Assembly: GCA_021413865.1 (NCBI GenBank)
Contig: JAIOPN010000023.1
Coordinates: 1-64,000 of the forward strand
DNA length: 64,000 bases
Reading direction: 5' to 3'
DNA from: Planctomycetota bacterium
GTDB taxonomy: Bacteria; Planctomycetota; Phycisphaerae; Phycisphaerales; Phycisphaeraceae
Of this stretch, positions 9,778 to 17,365 are shown piece after piece. Below the pieces are notes generated by a model. That model made no database searches and was not told the origin of the DNA. It was given only the letters and a program-made list of their open reading frames with translations. The position numbers were made by a program, and so were the translations under genes. Position 1 is the first letter of the stretch, and each line of letters begins with the position of its first letter.

Positions 9778-9916
9778 GGGGGTTACCTCGATGTGTGTGC
9801 GGGGTCTGTCTGATAGCGGCCGGGCGGGAGTGCATCGTACACGCCCCTCGGCTGGCTCGGGTTCACATATCATCATGAGGCTCCATCGTCGGTATGTCTT
9901 TGAGGAAAAATCCCCC

Positions 9917-10702
9917 ATGTCCAACACGATGCGCATCACGGAGTTCGAGTACGAGTCCGAGGGCGAGCGTCTGGGCGGTCTGCTCGCGGAGCCGAGGGAT
10001 CGCGCGATCGATGGGCCGACGCCGCTGGTGGTCAGCGTCGCCGCCGGCCGTCACGAGACGATGATCGAGGAGCCGTTCAACTGGCCGGCGCGGCTCTTCA
10101 CCGCCGAGGGGTATCGTGCCGTGACGGTGGACCTGCCGTACCACGGCGACCGCGCCGTGTCGCCGAAGGTCTCCGGGCTTGCGGGCATCGTGGAGGGGTG
10201 GGCGACGGGGTTCGATCCGTTTACGCGGTTCATCAAAGATTGTCGAGCGCTCATCGACACGCTGATCTCGCGCAGCCTGGCCGATCTGACGCGGGTGTAC
10301 CTGTACGGCACGTCGCGCGGCGGGTACTACGCGGCACGCGCGGCGGCGGCGGACAGCCGTGTCGCTGGCCTGGCGATGGTGGCTCCCGTCACGGACTGGC
10401 GCACCCTGACCGAGTTTGAGTCCGTCAAGAATCGTGACGACATCGCCGCGCTTGTGCTGGAGCACTACGCCCCCGCGCTGGCGGGCCGGCCGGTGTACGC
10501 CACCATCCCCAACCGCGACAACCGCGTGGCCACCGAGCGCTGCTTGGACTTCTTTGAGAAGCTCGCCGCGATCGAGGCGCAACGCGGTATGACACGCTCC
10601 CATCTGCAATTACACATGACCCCCGGCGACGGCCACTCCTCGCCGGACGAATGGCGGCACCACGCCGCCGAATACCTCGTGCAACTCACGCGGGAGCGTT
10701 GA
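9917..10702 (+). CDS. alpha/beta-hydrolase, S9/esterase type
   Basis: A 261-residue hydrolase with the nucleophile elbow YLYGTSRGGYYA (G-T-S-R-G), a preceding VTVDLPYHGDRAVSP strand-loop typical of esterases and dienelactone hydrolases, and a C-terminal catalytic His in TPGDGHSSPDEW. Start ATG 9917 follows TGAGGAAAA at 9901-9909. It is divergent from the GH42-like gene, with 139 bp between the starts, so the two probably have separate promoters in 9778-9916. No export signal. Substrate unknown; proximity to carbohydrate genes suggests an ester-linked sugar but that is guesswork. Confidence 0.8.
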   Translation: MSNTMRITEFEYESEGERLGGLLAEPRDRAIDGPTPLVVSVAAGRHETMIEEPFNWPARLFTAEGYRAVTVDLPYHGDRAVSPKVSGLAGIVEGWATGFDPFTRFIKDCRALIDTLISRSLADLTRVYLYGTSRGGYYAARAAAADSRVAGLAMVAPVTDWRTLTEFESVKNRDDIAALVLEHYAPALAGRPVYATIPNRDNRVATERCLDFFEKLAAIEAQRGMTRSHLQLHMTPGDGHSSPDEWRHHAAEYLVQLTRER

Positions 10703-10758
10703 GAATAAGTCGCAGGTATTGGATTTTCCCTGCGCACTTCATTACGTTGTTCGCCGTT

Positions 10759-10780
10759 GCGTCACCGGCGTCGGTGACGC
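10759..10780 (+). promoter_or_regulatory. perfect 8-bp inverted repeat upstream of outer-membrane gene
   Basis: GCGTCACC (10759-10766), a 6-nt spacer and GGTGACGC (10773-10780). It sits 57 nt after the hydrolase stop and 32 nt before the next start. It could be an operator for the outer-membrane/TonB pair or a terminator for the hydrolase; the following CCTTTTC is only a weak T tract. Confidence 0.4.
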
Positions 10781-10811
10781 GCGGACCTTTTCACCTCTCA
10801 GGGGCATCGAC

Positions 10812-11798
10812 ATGAACATCGGCAGGACCAATGGCAGGCTGATCCTGTGCGCCGCTTCATTCATCTTGTGTACAGGAGGTCCGCCCGTGTGGGCGGAACC
10901 ACCGGCGGAGACGCCGTCGGAATGGGAGAGCGCTCCTACGCCGGGTGGTTTCACGCTCGGAGATACCCGGACCTTGATCCTCGCCGACGCGAGCGATGCG
11001 ATCGACGACAAGGCGAACGCGCCGGCGACCGAATCCAAGCCGACGCAGCTCCCGCCCGTCACCGTCGTCGGCGACGCGACCGGCAAACTCGCGGAAGAGC
11101 AGCCGGTTGGCGCCTACGGCCAGCCGGAGTGGACCACGCACCGCCGCTTCGCCGGCACGCGGCTCTACGTCCTTCAGCAGGGCCAGATCGAGGCGGAGTT
11201 CTGGACGGTTGCGCGGATCAAGCGCGAAGGCCCGAGCAAGGTGGACAACATGATCGAGATAGAGTTCGGCCTGCCGTACCGCTTCCAGTGGGACTTCTAC
11301 ATGATCGCGCGGACCGAGGACGGCGGCGATCACACCTACGGCGACCAGCAGGTCGAGCTGCGTTACGCGCTGGCGGACTGGGGCAAGCTCTGGGGCAACC
11401 CGACGATCTATCTTGAGTACCGCCACCAGGCGGGCGACGAGCCGGACAAGGTGGAGACCAAACTGCTCTTCGGCGGCGAGATCACCACGCGGTGGCACTG
11501 GGCGTCCAACCTGGTGTTCGAGGCCGAGGCGGGCGGTGAGCAGGAAGACGAGTGGGCGTTCACCTCCGGCGTGAGTTACTCGGTGTTCGACAAGGTCCTC
11601 TCCGTCGGCGCGGAGACGGAGCTGGCGATCGCCAACACCAAGGGCGAGCGCAGCAGCTACGAGAAGGACCTGCTGCTGGGCCCAAGCGTGCAGTGGCGGC
11701 CCTGCAACAACCTACACGTGGACTTCGCCCCGCTGTTCGGCCTGACGCACGACTCCAAGGCCGCGAAGATTTATCTCAACGTGGGCTGGGAGTTCTGA
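10812..11798 (+). CDS. outer-membrane beta-barrel (porin-like) protein
   Basis: A 328-residue protein. MNIGRTNGRLILCAASFILC runs to PPVWAE, a signal peptide. After a proline/alanine-rich section (residues ~25-100) the remainder consists of alternating hydrophobic and polar residues in ~10-residue strands with aromatic girdles (EIEFGLPYRFQWDFYM, YLEYRHQ, NLVFEAEAGG), and the chain ends in KIYLNVGWEF, a C-terminal Phe as recognised by the BAM machinery. Start ATG 10812 follows AGGGG; an upstream ATG at 10719 lacks the signal. The next gene encodes a TonB-like protein, so a TonB-linked or copper/organic transporter role is imaginable, but there is no plug domain. Transport substrate unknown. Confidence 0.7.
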   Translation: MNIGRTNGRLILCAASFILCTGGPPVWAEPPAETPSEWESAPTPGGFTLGDTRTLILADASDAIDDKANAPATESKPTQLPPVTVVGDATGKLAEEQPVGAYGQPEWTTHRRFAGTRLYVLQQGQIEAEFWTVARIKREGPSKVDNMIEIEFGLPYRFQWDFYMIARTEDGGDHTYGDQQVELRYALADWGKLWGNPTIYLEYRHQAGDEPDKVETKLLFGGEITTRWHWASNLVFEAEAGGEQEDEWAFTSGVSYSVFDKVLSVGAETELAIANTKGERSSYEKDLLLGPSVQWRPCNNLHVDFAPLFGLTHDSKAAKIYLNVGWEF

Positions 11799-11822
11799 AG
11801 CCAGACGGCTACTGTTTATCGC

Positions 11823-11857
11823 GGCGGGACGGGCGAAATGCCCGCCCCGTCTGTTTC
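11823..11857 (+). terminator. hairpin between outer-membrane gene and tonB-like gene
   Basis: GGCGGGACGGGC (11823-11834) pairs with GCCCGCCCCGTC (11840-11851) across a GAAAT loop, with one G-U and one mismatch, followed by TGTTTC. It can terminate or attenuate read-through into the TonB-like gene. Confidence 0.5.
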
Positions 11858-11883
11858 ATGCCATTGAGGATCGGGCCTGCATC

Positions 11884-12810
11884 ATGCGGTGGACGCCGTG
11901 GGTGATTTCGACTCTGACGCACGGGGCAATCCTGATCGCCTCGGGGCTGATCCATCTGCCGCTCCGGGCTGAGGCACGGCAGCCGCCGCGCATCATCCTG
12001 CGCGAGGAGCAGGTAAGCGTGAGTCTGACCGGCGAACTCGCCAAGCCCGTGCCGCTGACGCAGCTCGGCGCGGAGCCGGCAGTGATCTTGCCGGAGTCGG
12101 CGGAGGCGACGATCTCCACGTCGGCCTCGTCGGGCCGGCTGGCGAGCGCGGGGGCCTTATCGCCCACACGACGGAGCGGGGGGGGTGGCGGGGCTTCTTC
12201 CCCGCTGGTTCCACGCGGGACAGCCACGGGGGGCGTGGGGAATGCCTGGCCGGGGTTGCCGATCTCGGCCCATACGCCGGGGGAGATCGTCGTGCCGGTC
12301 GGTGCTGTCAATGGCACGCCACGCGGGCAGCCGGGCGTCGCTGTGGGCGGGTGGGTGAGCGTCTCGGTCATAGGCCCGGCGGGCAAGCCGGACGGGACAG
12401 CTGATGCACCAATCGCCGCCGAAGCGATGGCGGGTGATGGGAGCGGAACAGGGAATGGAACGGGAATCGGTAGCGGGACCGGCAGCGGTGCTGGAAATGG
12501 AGAGGGCGGAGGCGAGGGCATCGACGGTGCGGGGATCGGGGTGATTTATCTGCCGGTGCCCGAATATCCGCCCGCCGCGCTGCGATCAGGCGAGCACGGC
12601 ATCGTGCTGCTCGAGCTGGAAGTGATCGAGGACGGGAGTGTGGGTGTGGTGAAGACCATCAGCGGGGAGGAGTTTACAGAGCTTGTCCGGGCCGCGGTCG
12701 AGGCGGCGGGCCGGAGCCGGTTCAAGCCGGTGACGAGTCTGGGCCGGCCGGCGAAGACGCGCGTGCGCGTGCCGTACGATTTCCAGTTGAGGCCGGCGCG
12801 GAATCCATGA
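11884..12810 (+). CDS. TonB-like energy-transducing protein with Gly/Ser-rich linker
   Basis: A 308-residue protein. The N-terminus MRWTPWVISTLTHGAILIAS is a signal-anchor helix with the short basic start typical of TonB. The C-terminal ~85 residues (PVPEYPPAALRSGEHGIVLL, then GSVGVVKTISG, RSRFKPVTSLGRPAKTRVRV, PYDFQL) form a clear TonB C-terminal domain of the periplasm-spanning family. The linker is not proline-rich: it is Gly/Ser/Thr-rich, with a run of GTGNGTGIGSGTGSG at about residues 195-210. No exbB/exbD is in the window. The preceding gene encodes an outer-membrane barrel, so the pair may act together; there is an 85-bp gap with a hairpin between them. Confidence 0.85.
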   Translation: MRWTPWVISTLTHGAILIASGLIHLPLRAEARQPPRIILREEQVSVSLTGELAKPVPLTQLGAEPAVILPESAEATISTSASSGRLASAGALSPTRRSGGGGGASSPLVPRGTATGGVGNAWPGLPISAHTPGEIVVPVGAVNGTPRGQPGVAVGGWVSVSVIGPAGKPDGTADAPIAAEAMAGDGSGTGNGTGIGSGTGSGAGNGEGGGEGIDGAGIGVIYLPVPEYPPAALRSGEHGIVLLELEVIEDGSVGVVKTISGEEFTELVRAAVEAAGRSRFKPVTSLGRPAKTRVRVPYDFQLRPARNP

Positions 12811-12844
12811 GAGACGCAATGAGCCGCACGCGGCTTTGCGGGCA

Positions 12845-14341
12845 TCATCCCTGCGTCGCGTCGGCGTGCTCGCTCGACTCAGAGGAGTGCCAGATGGATT
12901 GCAGCCGGCGCAGCGCGGCGTCGGCATCGACACGGCGGCGCGCCGTCGCGGCGGCCTCCCGGTTCTCCTCCGCGAACGCGCGCATCAGCGACCAGCGCAG
13001 GAACGAATCGAACGTCTGGTCCCGCGACGGGTCGAACACCTCGATCGCGTTGACGAGCACCGGCTGGCCCGCCTCGACCAGTTCGAGCAGACGCGCCACC
13101 GAGCGGTCCTGCGCGGAACTGGTGTGACGCCGTGCGGTGTCCAGCACGACGCGCTGGTTCGCCGCCGCGAACCGGTCGCGCAGCGTGCGGATTTCCTCCA
13201 GCCACGCCTCGGCCCGGTCCACGTCCGCGGCGCGCGGCTCGCGCTTCTCGAAATCGGCCCGCAGCAGATTCACCTTGTGTTTCAGGTAGTTGAACCGCAC
13301 GAAGAGCGACAACTGCCTGTCGTCGTCGATCGCATGGCCGGTGAAGAACTCCCGCAACCCCTCGGGCAGGTCGGCCACGGGGACGGAGCGGTGGCCGCCC
13401 CGTCGGCTCTTGGAGGCCCGGTCATTCTCGTCCGTGGACGGGGTGCGGAGCAGCACGGCGTCGGCGTCGGGGCGGTCGAAGATCGGCAGGTGGACATAGT
13501 TCAACACCGTCCGCTTCACCAGGCTCACTCGCTGGTCGCGCACGACGCGGTAGATCGTCGTACGGGTGCGCTTGAACTTGCGGACCATCGTGCTGGTGCG
13601 CACGCCCATGCGGTGGGCGCGGGCGATGAGCTGCTTCTGCCTGGCGCTCAGCGGGCCGGTGTGGTCCTCGAAGATGCGGTCGTGCGGGTGCTGGGCGTCG
13701 TGGTGCTCGAGCACGAGGCGGATGGTCTCGACGGCGCGGCCGGTGCGCTTGGCGAGGTGGGTGGCGACCTGGTTGAGCGAGACGTCGTGCGCCTGGGCGA
13801 TGCGCGCGGCACGCTCGATGAGACGCCTCCGTACGGCGGGGGTCATCTGGCTGAAGCGCGCGGCGCGCTCGACGCGGTAGGCGTTGTTCGCCAGGAAGCG
13901 ATCCACCCCCGAGCGCGGCAGCACCAGGTGACGCGGCCCCGACGAGCCGACGCGCACCCACCGCCAGCGCAGCCCCTGCCGCCGCCAGCGCGAGACCGTC
14001 TTGGTGCTCACGTCCAGCCGCGCCGCCAGTTCCTCCTCGCTCTCTGAGGGCTCGTCCAGCGGCATGTCGACGGTGCGGCTCAGCTCGTCGATCATCAGCC
14101 GCAGGTCGGGCAGGACCGCCTCACCGACCAGCAGCGTCTCGGGCGCGCCGTCGAGCCGGTACCGCGTGATGCGGTAGTGGAGGAACTCCAGCGGGTAGTT
14201 GACGGCCGGGTCGATCTGGTCGTGCAGCTTCTCGAGCCGTCGCACCTGCTCGATGCGGCGATCGGGCGGTGCGTACAGCAACTGGCGGTTGAGTTCCGCC
14301 AGCGGCTCGCAGCGGTAGGGTTGGGATATTCTTCTACTCAC
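12845..14341 (-). CDS. sigma-70-like protein with N-terminal helix-turn-helix segments
   Basis: A 498-residue protein starting at a GTG (MSRRISQPYRCEPL). Residues ~80-115 (EEELAARLDVSTKTVSRWRR) form a MerR/excisionase-type helix-turn-helix; a further homeodomain-like HTH is at ~225-265 (ARAHRMGVRTSTMVRKFKRT, RTTIYRVVRD). The C-terminal third resembles sigma-70 regions 1.2-2: LFVRFNYLKHKVNLLR, then LRDRFAAANQRVVLDTARRH, LLELVEAGQPVLVNAIEVFD and FDSFLRWSLMRAFAEENR parallel the [12 protein letters not shown] and [14 protein letters not shown] motifs of true sigma factors. No region 4 follows. Whether it binds core RNA polymerase is unknown; it could be a sigma factor with its DNA readers placed N-terminally, or an anti/pseudo-sigma. 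It converges with the TonB gene (34 bp apart). Confidence 0.65.
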   Translation of the reverse strand: MSRRISQPYRCEPLAELNRQLLYAPPDRRIEQVRRLEKLHDQIDPAVNYPLEFLHYRITRYRLDGAPETLLVGEAVLPDLRLMIDELSRTVDMPLDEPSESEEELAARLDVSTKTVSRWRRQGLRWRWVRVGSSGPRHLVLPRSGVDRFLANNAYRVERAARFSQMTPAVRRRLIERAARIAQAHDVSLNQVATHLAKRTGRAVETIRLVLEHHDAQHPHDRIFEDHTGPLSARQKQLIARAHRMGVRTSTMVRKFKRTRTTIYRVVRDQRVSLVKRTVLNYVHLPIFDRPDADAVLLRTPSTDENDRASKSRRGGHRSVPVADLPEGLREFFTGHAIDDDRQLSLFVRFNYLKHKVNLLRADFEKREPRAADVDRAEAWLEEIRTLRDRFAAANQRVVLDTARRHTSSAQDRSVARLLELVEAGQPVLVNAIEVFDPSRDQTFDSFLRWSLMRAFAEENREAAATARRRVDADAALRRLQSIWHSSESSEHADATQG

Positions 14342-14380
14342 GGTTACCGATGAAATGTACGACCCGGGCGAACCCGCGGT

Positions 14381-15229
14381 TCAAACACGGATGTGCAGCG
14401 GTTGCGATGAATCGATGATCCCCAGCCGGCCCGCCAACGAGGCGAAACGCTCGACGGCGGCAAGCTCCGGCCGCCCTACTTCATATCGGAGCAACCGGCC
14501 CAGGTACTCAAGGGCCAGGTCACGCGGCCAGCGGTGCGACGGGGCGTAGCGATCGACGATTTCCGCGATACGCCGGGCGTTGTCGATCCTGCGGCGATCC
14601 AGGAGCGCCGGCAGGTCGCCCAGGTCCGCCCCGCGCCGGCACATCCAGACGGCAAACACAAAAGGCATCCCCGTCAGCCTGTGCCACGCCTCGCCCAGGT
14701 CGATCTGGTGCGGGTACGTCACCGCTGGCGGCGAATCGGTGACGACCTTGTCGCCGATCAGCATCATCGCGGAGGGTTGATGCACGATGCGGTTGCCCGC
14801 GACGTTTTCGCGCGCGTTGTAGTCGATGAAGGTCGGCCGGATGTTGTGCTGCTGGTCGAGGATCACTTTCAGCAGGGCGACGCTCGTGTGGCTGTCGGTG
14901 TCGGCGTGGACGGCGGTGATCTGCTCGATGGGCGTACGGCTGTAGAGGCGGACGGTGAGCGTCGGGCCGTTGCAGCCGATGCCGCCGACGGGGACGATCT
15001 CCAGCGGGACACGGCTGCGGAAAAAGTCGATGACCGGGCAGAGGGCGATATCGACGTCACCGGATTCGAGGTCTTCGAGCAGACGGCTGGGGACGTCGAA
15101 GCGGACGCGCGGGTCGCCGGTCGGCTCCAGGCCGTCGATGAGGGGCTTGGCGTTGAGGTAGCTCACGCAGCCGACGCGGCGCAGGGTGCGTCGGGTCTGG
15201 GTCTGCCGGGTTGAACGGGCCGGTTGCAT
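14381..15229 (-). CDS. mqnA: chorismate dehydratase, futalosine menaquinone pathway
   Basis: A 282-residue periplasmic-binding-fold enzyme that converts chorismate to 3-[(1-carboxyvinyl)oxy]benzoate, the first step of the futalosine route to menaquinone. Diagnostic segments: RVGCVSYLNAKPLIDGL at the N-terminus, DVDIALCPVIDFF, PVGGIGCNGPTLTVRLYSR, DTDSHTSVALLKVIL, and DYNARENVAGNRI with VVTDSPPAVTYPHQIDLGEA-type metal/substrate loop. Length matches the family. The start at 15229 is 7 nt from a TATAAT box, so the mRNA is probably leaderless. Other mqn genes are not in the window. Together with complex I genes here it implies menaquinone respiration. Confidence 0.93.
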   Translation of the reverse strand: MQPARSTRQTQTRRTLRRVGCVSYLNAKPLIDGLEPTGDPRVRFDVPSRLLEDLESGDVDIALCPVIDFFRSRVPLEIVPVGGIGCNGPTLTVRLYSRTPIEQITAVHADTDSHTSVALLKVILDQQHNIRPTFIDYNARENVAGNRIVHQPSAMMLIGDKVVTDSPPAVTYPHQIDLGEAWHRLTGMPFVFAVWMCRRGADLGDLPALLDRRRIDNARRIAEIVDRYAPSHRWPRDLALEYLGRLLRYEVGRPELAAVERFASLAGRLGIIDSSQPLHIRV

Positions 15230-15236
15230 ACGAGGG

Positions 15237-15264
15237 ATTATAGAAGGTTCGCGGGGGCTGTCTT
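15237..15264 (-). promoter_or_regulatory. promoter of mqnA, predicted leaderless
   Basis: On the minus strand AAGACA (15259-15264), 16-nt spacer, TATAAT (15237-15242), then 7 nt to the ATG at 15229. Transcription would start at about the start codon; there is no Shine-Dalgarno sequence. Confidence 0.6.
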
Positions 15265-15300
15265 GACCTGCGGGCGGTACATCCCGAAGATTCGTGGCTC

Positions 15301-16689
15301 ATGGGCAAGGAAAGCGACATTCCGACGGCACAGGTCCTGGTGGTGGACGACGAGGTCGATCACGGCGAGGTCATGGCCGAGGTCCTGCGCCGGATGGGGC
15401 ACGTCTGCACGATCGTGAACAGCCTTACGCAGGCGGAGGATGAGCTCAAGCACGGACAGTTCGACCTGATCGTCACCGACCTGGTGATGGACGGCCAGGA
15501 AGACGGGCTCAAGGTGCTCGCCGCGGCGAAGAAAACACAGACCAACGCCGAGACGATCATGGTCACGGCGCACGGCGACGTGCCGACCTGCAAGACCGCG
15601 CTCAAGCAGGGGGCGTACGACTTCATCGAGAAGCCGCTCGACCTGGACGTCTTCCGCACGCTGTCGCAGCACGCGATCGACGCCGTGATGTTGAAAGGCC
15701 AGAACGCGCAGCTGCGCGAGCGGCTCGATGAACAGTTCGGCTTCGAGGGGATCATCGGTACGTCGCCCGCCATCCGCCGCGTGATCGCCACGATGAAGCA
15801 GATCGCGCCCAGCACCATCCCGGTGCTCATCACCGGCGAATCCGGCACGGGCAAGGAACTCGTCGCGCAGGCGATCCACAACAACTCCCGCCGGGCAAAA
15901 GAACATTTTGTCCCGCTCAACTGCGCGGGGCTCACCGAGTCGATTCTGGAAGATGAACTGTTCGGCCACGTGCGCGGCGCGTTCACCGGCGCGGAGAAGG
16001 ACCGCCAGGGCCGCTTCGAGTACGCCGACGGGGGCACGCTCTTCCTCGACGAGGTCGGTGACATGCCGCTGATGATGCAGGCCAAGCTGCTGCGCGTGCT
16101 GGAGAGCGGCGAGGTCGTCCGGCTGGGGTCGAACGAGTCGCGGCACGTCGATGTCCGCCTCATCTCGGCGACGAACCGTCCGCTCGATGAGATGGTCAAG
16201 GCCAAGAGCTTCCGCGAGGATTTGTTTTTCCGCATCAAGGGTGTGGAGGTCCACCTGCCGCCGCTCCGCGAGCGGCGCGAGGACATCCCGCAGCTTACGC
16301 GTCACTTCGCCGAGCGGTTCGCCAAGCAGATGAACCGGAGCGTGCCGGAGATCGCCGAGGAGACGCAGGCGGCGCTGATGCGTTTCGACTGGCCGGGCAA
16401 CGTGCGTCAGCTCATGAACGCGATGCAGAACATGATCGTCGTCGCCGAGGGGGATAAACTGGAACCGCGCCACCTGCCCGAGGAGATCACGGCCGGGGCG
16501 TCACCGGGCGGCGCCGGCGGCGGGGCGAACGACGCGATCACCGCCGGGCTGAGCCTCGATCAGCTTGAAAAGCAGGCCATCCGCAACGCGCTCCGCATCC
16601 ACCAGGGCAACCGCGAGGCCGCGGCGAAGATGCTGGGCATCGGCGAACGCACCCTCTATCGCAAGCTCAAAGAGTATGGTTTGAAGTAA
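15301..16689 (+). CDS. NtrC-type sigma-54 response regulator
   Basis: A 462-residue enhancer-binding activator. The receiver domain (1-125) has the acidic pair in VVDDEVDHG, phospho-acceptor Asp60 in VTDLVMDG, the Thr switch in MVTAHGD and Lys in DFIEKPLDL. The AAA+ domain (~145-385) has Walker A GESGTGKE (179-186), the sigma-54-contacting loop GAFTGA (226-231) intact, Walker B GTLFLDEVGDM and arginine fingers in the RLISATNR region. A glycine-rich linker (GASPGGAGGGAND) leads to a Fis-type HTH at the C-terminus (NREAAAKMLGIGERTLYRKL). No sensor kinase is adjacent, so its partner is unlinked. Targets unknown; the LEPR-XLL leader elements 7-10 kb away have sigma-54-like spacing. Confidence 0.95.
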   Translation: MGKESDIPTAQVLVVDDEVDHGEVMAEVLRRMGHVCTIVNSLTQAEDELKHGQFDLIVTDLVMDGQEDGLKVLAAAKKTQTNAETIMVTAHGDVPTCKTALKQGAYDFIEKPLDLDVFRTLSQHAIDAVMLKGQNAQLRERLDEQFGFEGIIGTSPAIRRVIATMKQIAPSTIPVLITGESGTGKELVAQAIHNNSRRAKEHFVPLNCAGLTESILEDELFGHVRGAFTGAEKDRQGRFEYADGGTLFLDEVGDMPLMMQAKLLRVLESGEVVRLGSNESRHVDVRLISATNRPLDEMVKAKSFREDLFFRIKGVEVHLPPLRERREDIPQLTRHFAERFAKQMNRSVPEIAEETQAALMRFDWPGNVRQLMNAMQNMIVVAEGDKLEPRHLPEEITAGASPGGAGGGANDAITAGLSLDQLEKQAIRNALRIHQGNREAAAKMLGIGERTLYRKLKEYGLK

Positions 16690-16717
16690 CCCAAGGGACG
16701 CAGCCGCGGCTGACGAT

Positions 16718-17212
16718 ATGACCGATCACACCCCAACCCGCGTCGGCCACGGCTTTGATCTCCACCGCCTCGAACCCGGTCTCAGACTCATCGTCGGCGG
16801 CGTGCACATCGAACACGACCACGGCTGCGCGGCGCACTCGGACGGCGACGTCGTCTATCACGCCGTCGTCGATGCCGTCCTCGGGGCGCTGGGGCAGGAT
16901 GACATCGGCCAGCTCTTTCCGGACAACGACCCGAAGTGGAAGGGGGCCGATTCCCGCATCTTCATGGAAGAGGCGACACGCCGGATGCGTGCGGCGGGCT
17001 ACCGCGTGGGCAACCTCGACGTGACCGTCGTCCTGCAACGCCCCAAGCTCAGCCCGCACAAAGCGGCGATCAAGCAGAACCTCGCGACCCTGCTGGGCTG
17101 CGACCTCTCGCGCGTGAACATCAAGGGCAAGACACACGAGCGCGTCGATGCGATTGGCGAGGGCCGCGCGATCGGGTGCCACGTCGTGGTGTTGATCGAA
17201 AAATCGGGATGA
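16718..17212 (+). CDS. ispF: 2-C-methyl-D-erythritol 2,4-cyclodiphosphate synthase
   Basis: A 164-residue trimeric enzyme of the MEP isoprenoid pathway that cyclises CDP-ME 2-phosphate to MEcPP with release of CMP. Zn ligands are in place: Asp14 and His16 in GHGFDLHRL and His48 in HSDGDVVYHAVVDA. IGQLFPDNDPKWKGADS and KTHERVDAIGEGRAIGCH are the other family signatures. Length is typical. It starts 28 bp after the sigma-54 activator gene on the same strand, so co-transcription is possible without functional link. ispD is not adjacent. Confidence 0.96.
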   Translation: MTDHTPTRVGHGFDLHRLEPGLRLIVGGVHIEHDHGCAAHSDGDVVYHAVVDAVLGALGQDDIGQLFPDNDPKWKGADSRIFMEEATRRMRAAGYRVGNLDVTVVLQRPKLSPHKAAIKQNLATLLGCDLSRVNIKGKTHERVDAIGEGRAIGCHVVVLIEKSG

Positions 17213-17215
17213 GGC

Positions 17216-17248
17216 GTAGGGTGCGTGGAGCGGAGCGCAACGCACCAC
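17216..17248 (+). repeat. dispersed palindromic repeat A, copy 2
   Basis: 33 nt matching 4505-4537 with one change, and facing an inverted copy at 17329-17361. Together with flanking GGC the two can pair over about 35 nt with an 80-nt loop, between the convergent ends of ispF and the LEPR-XLL gene, where a bidirectional terminator is expected. Confidence 0.75.
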
Positions 17249-17328
17249 TTCCCGCCGCCGTCTTGCTAAAACCATCCGCGTCGCTCGACCACGATATCCC
17301 CCCGTCCCCCGCGTGATCGGGAGCGGTA

Positions 17329-17361
17329 TTGGTGCGTTACGCTCCGCTCCACGCACCCTAC
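17329..17361 (-). repeat. dispersed palindromic repeat A, copy 3 (inverted)
   Basis: Inverted copy of 17216-17248 with two differences in 33 nt. It ends 4 nt before the stop codon of the convergent LEPR-XLL gene. Confidence 0.75.
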
Positions 17362-17365
17362 GCCT

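Noticed and set aside
7621-9813. 730-codon open frame on the plus strand
   Set aside because: Antisense to the large secreted protein; composition is Val/Gly/Glu/Arg-rich, typical of a reverse-strand shadow in high-GC DNA, with no domain.
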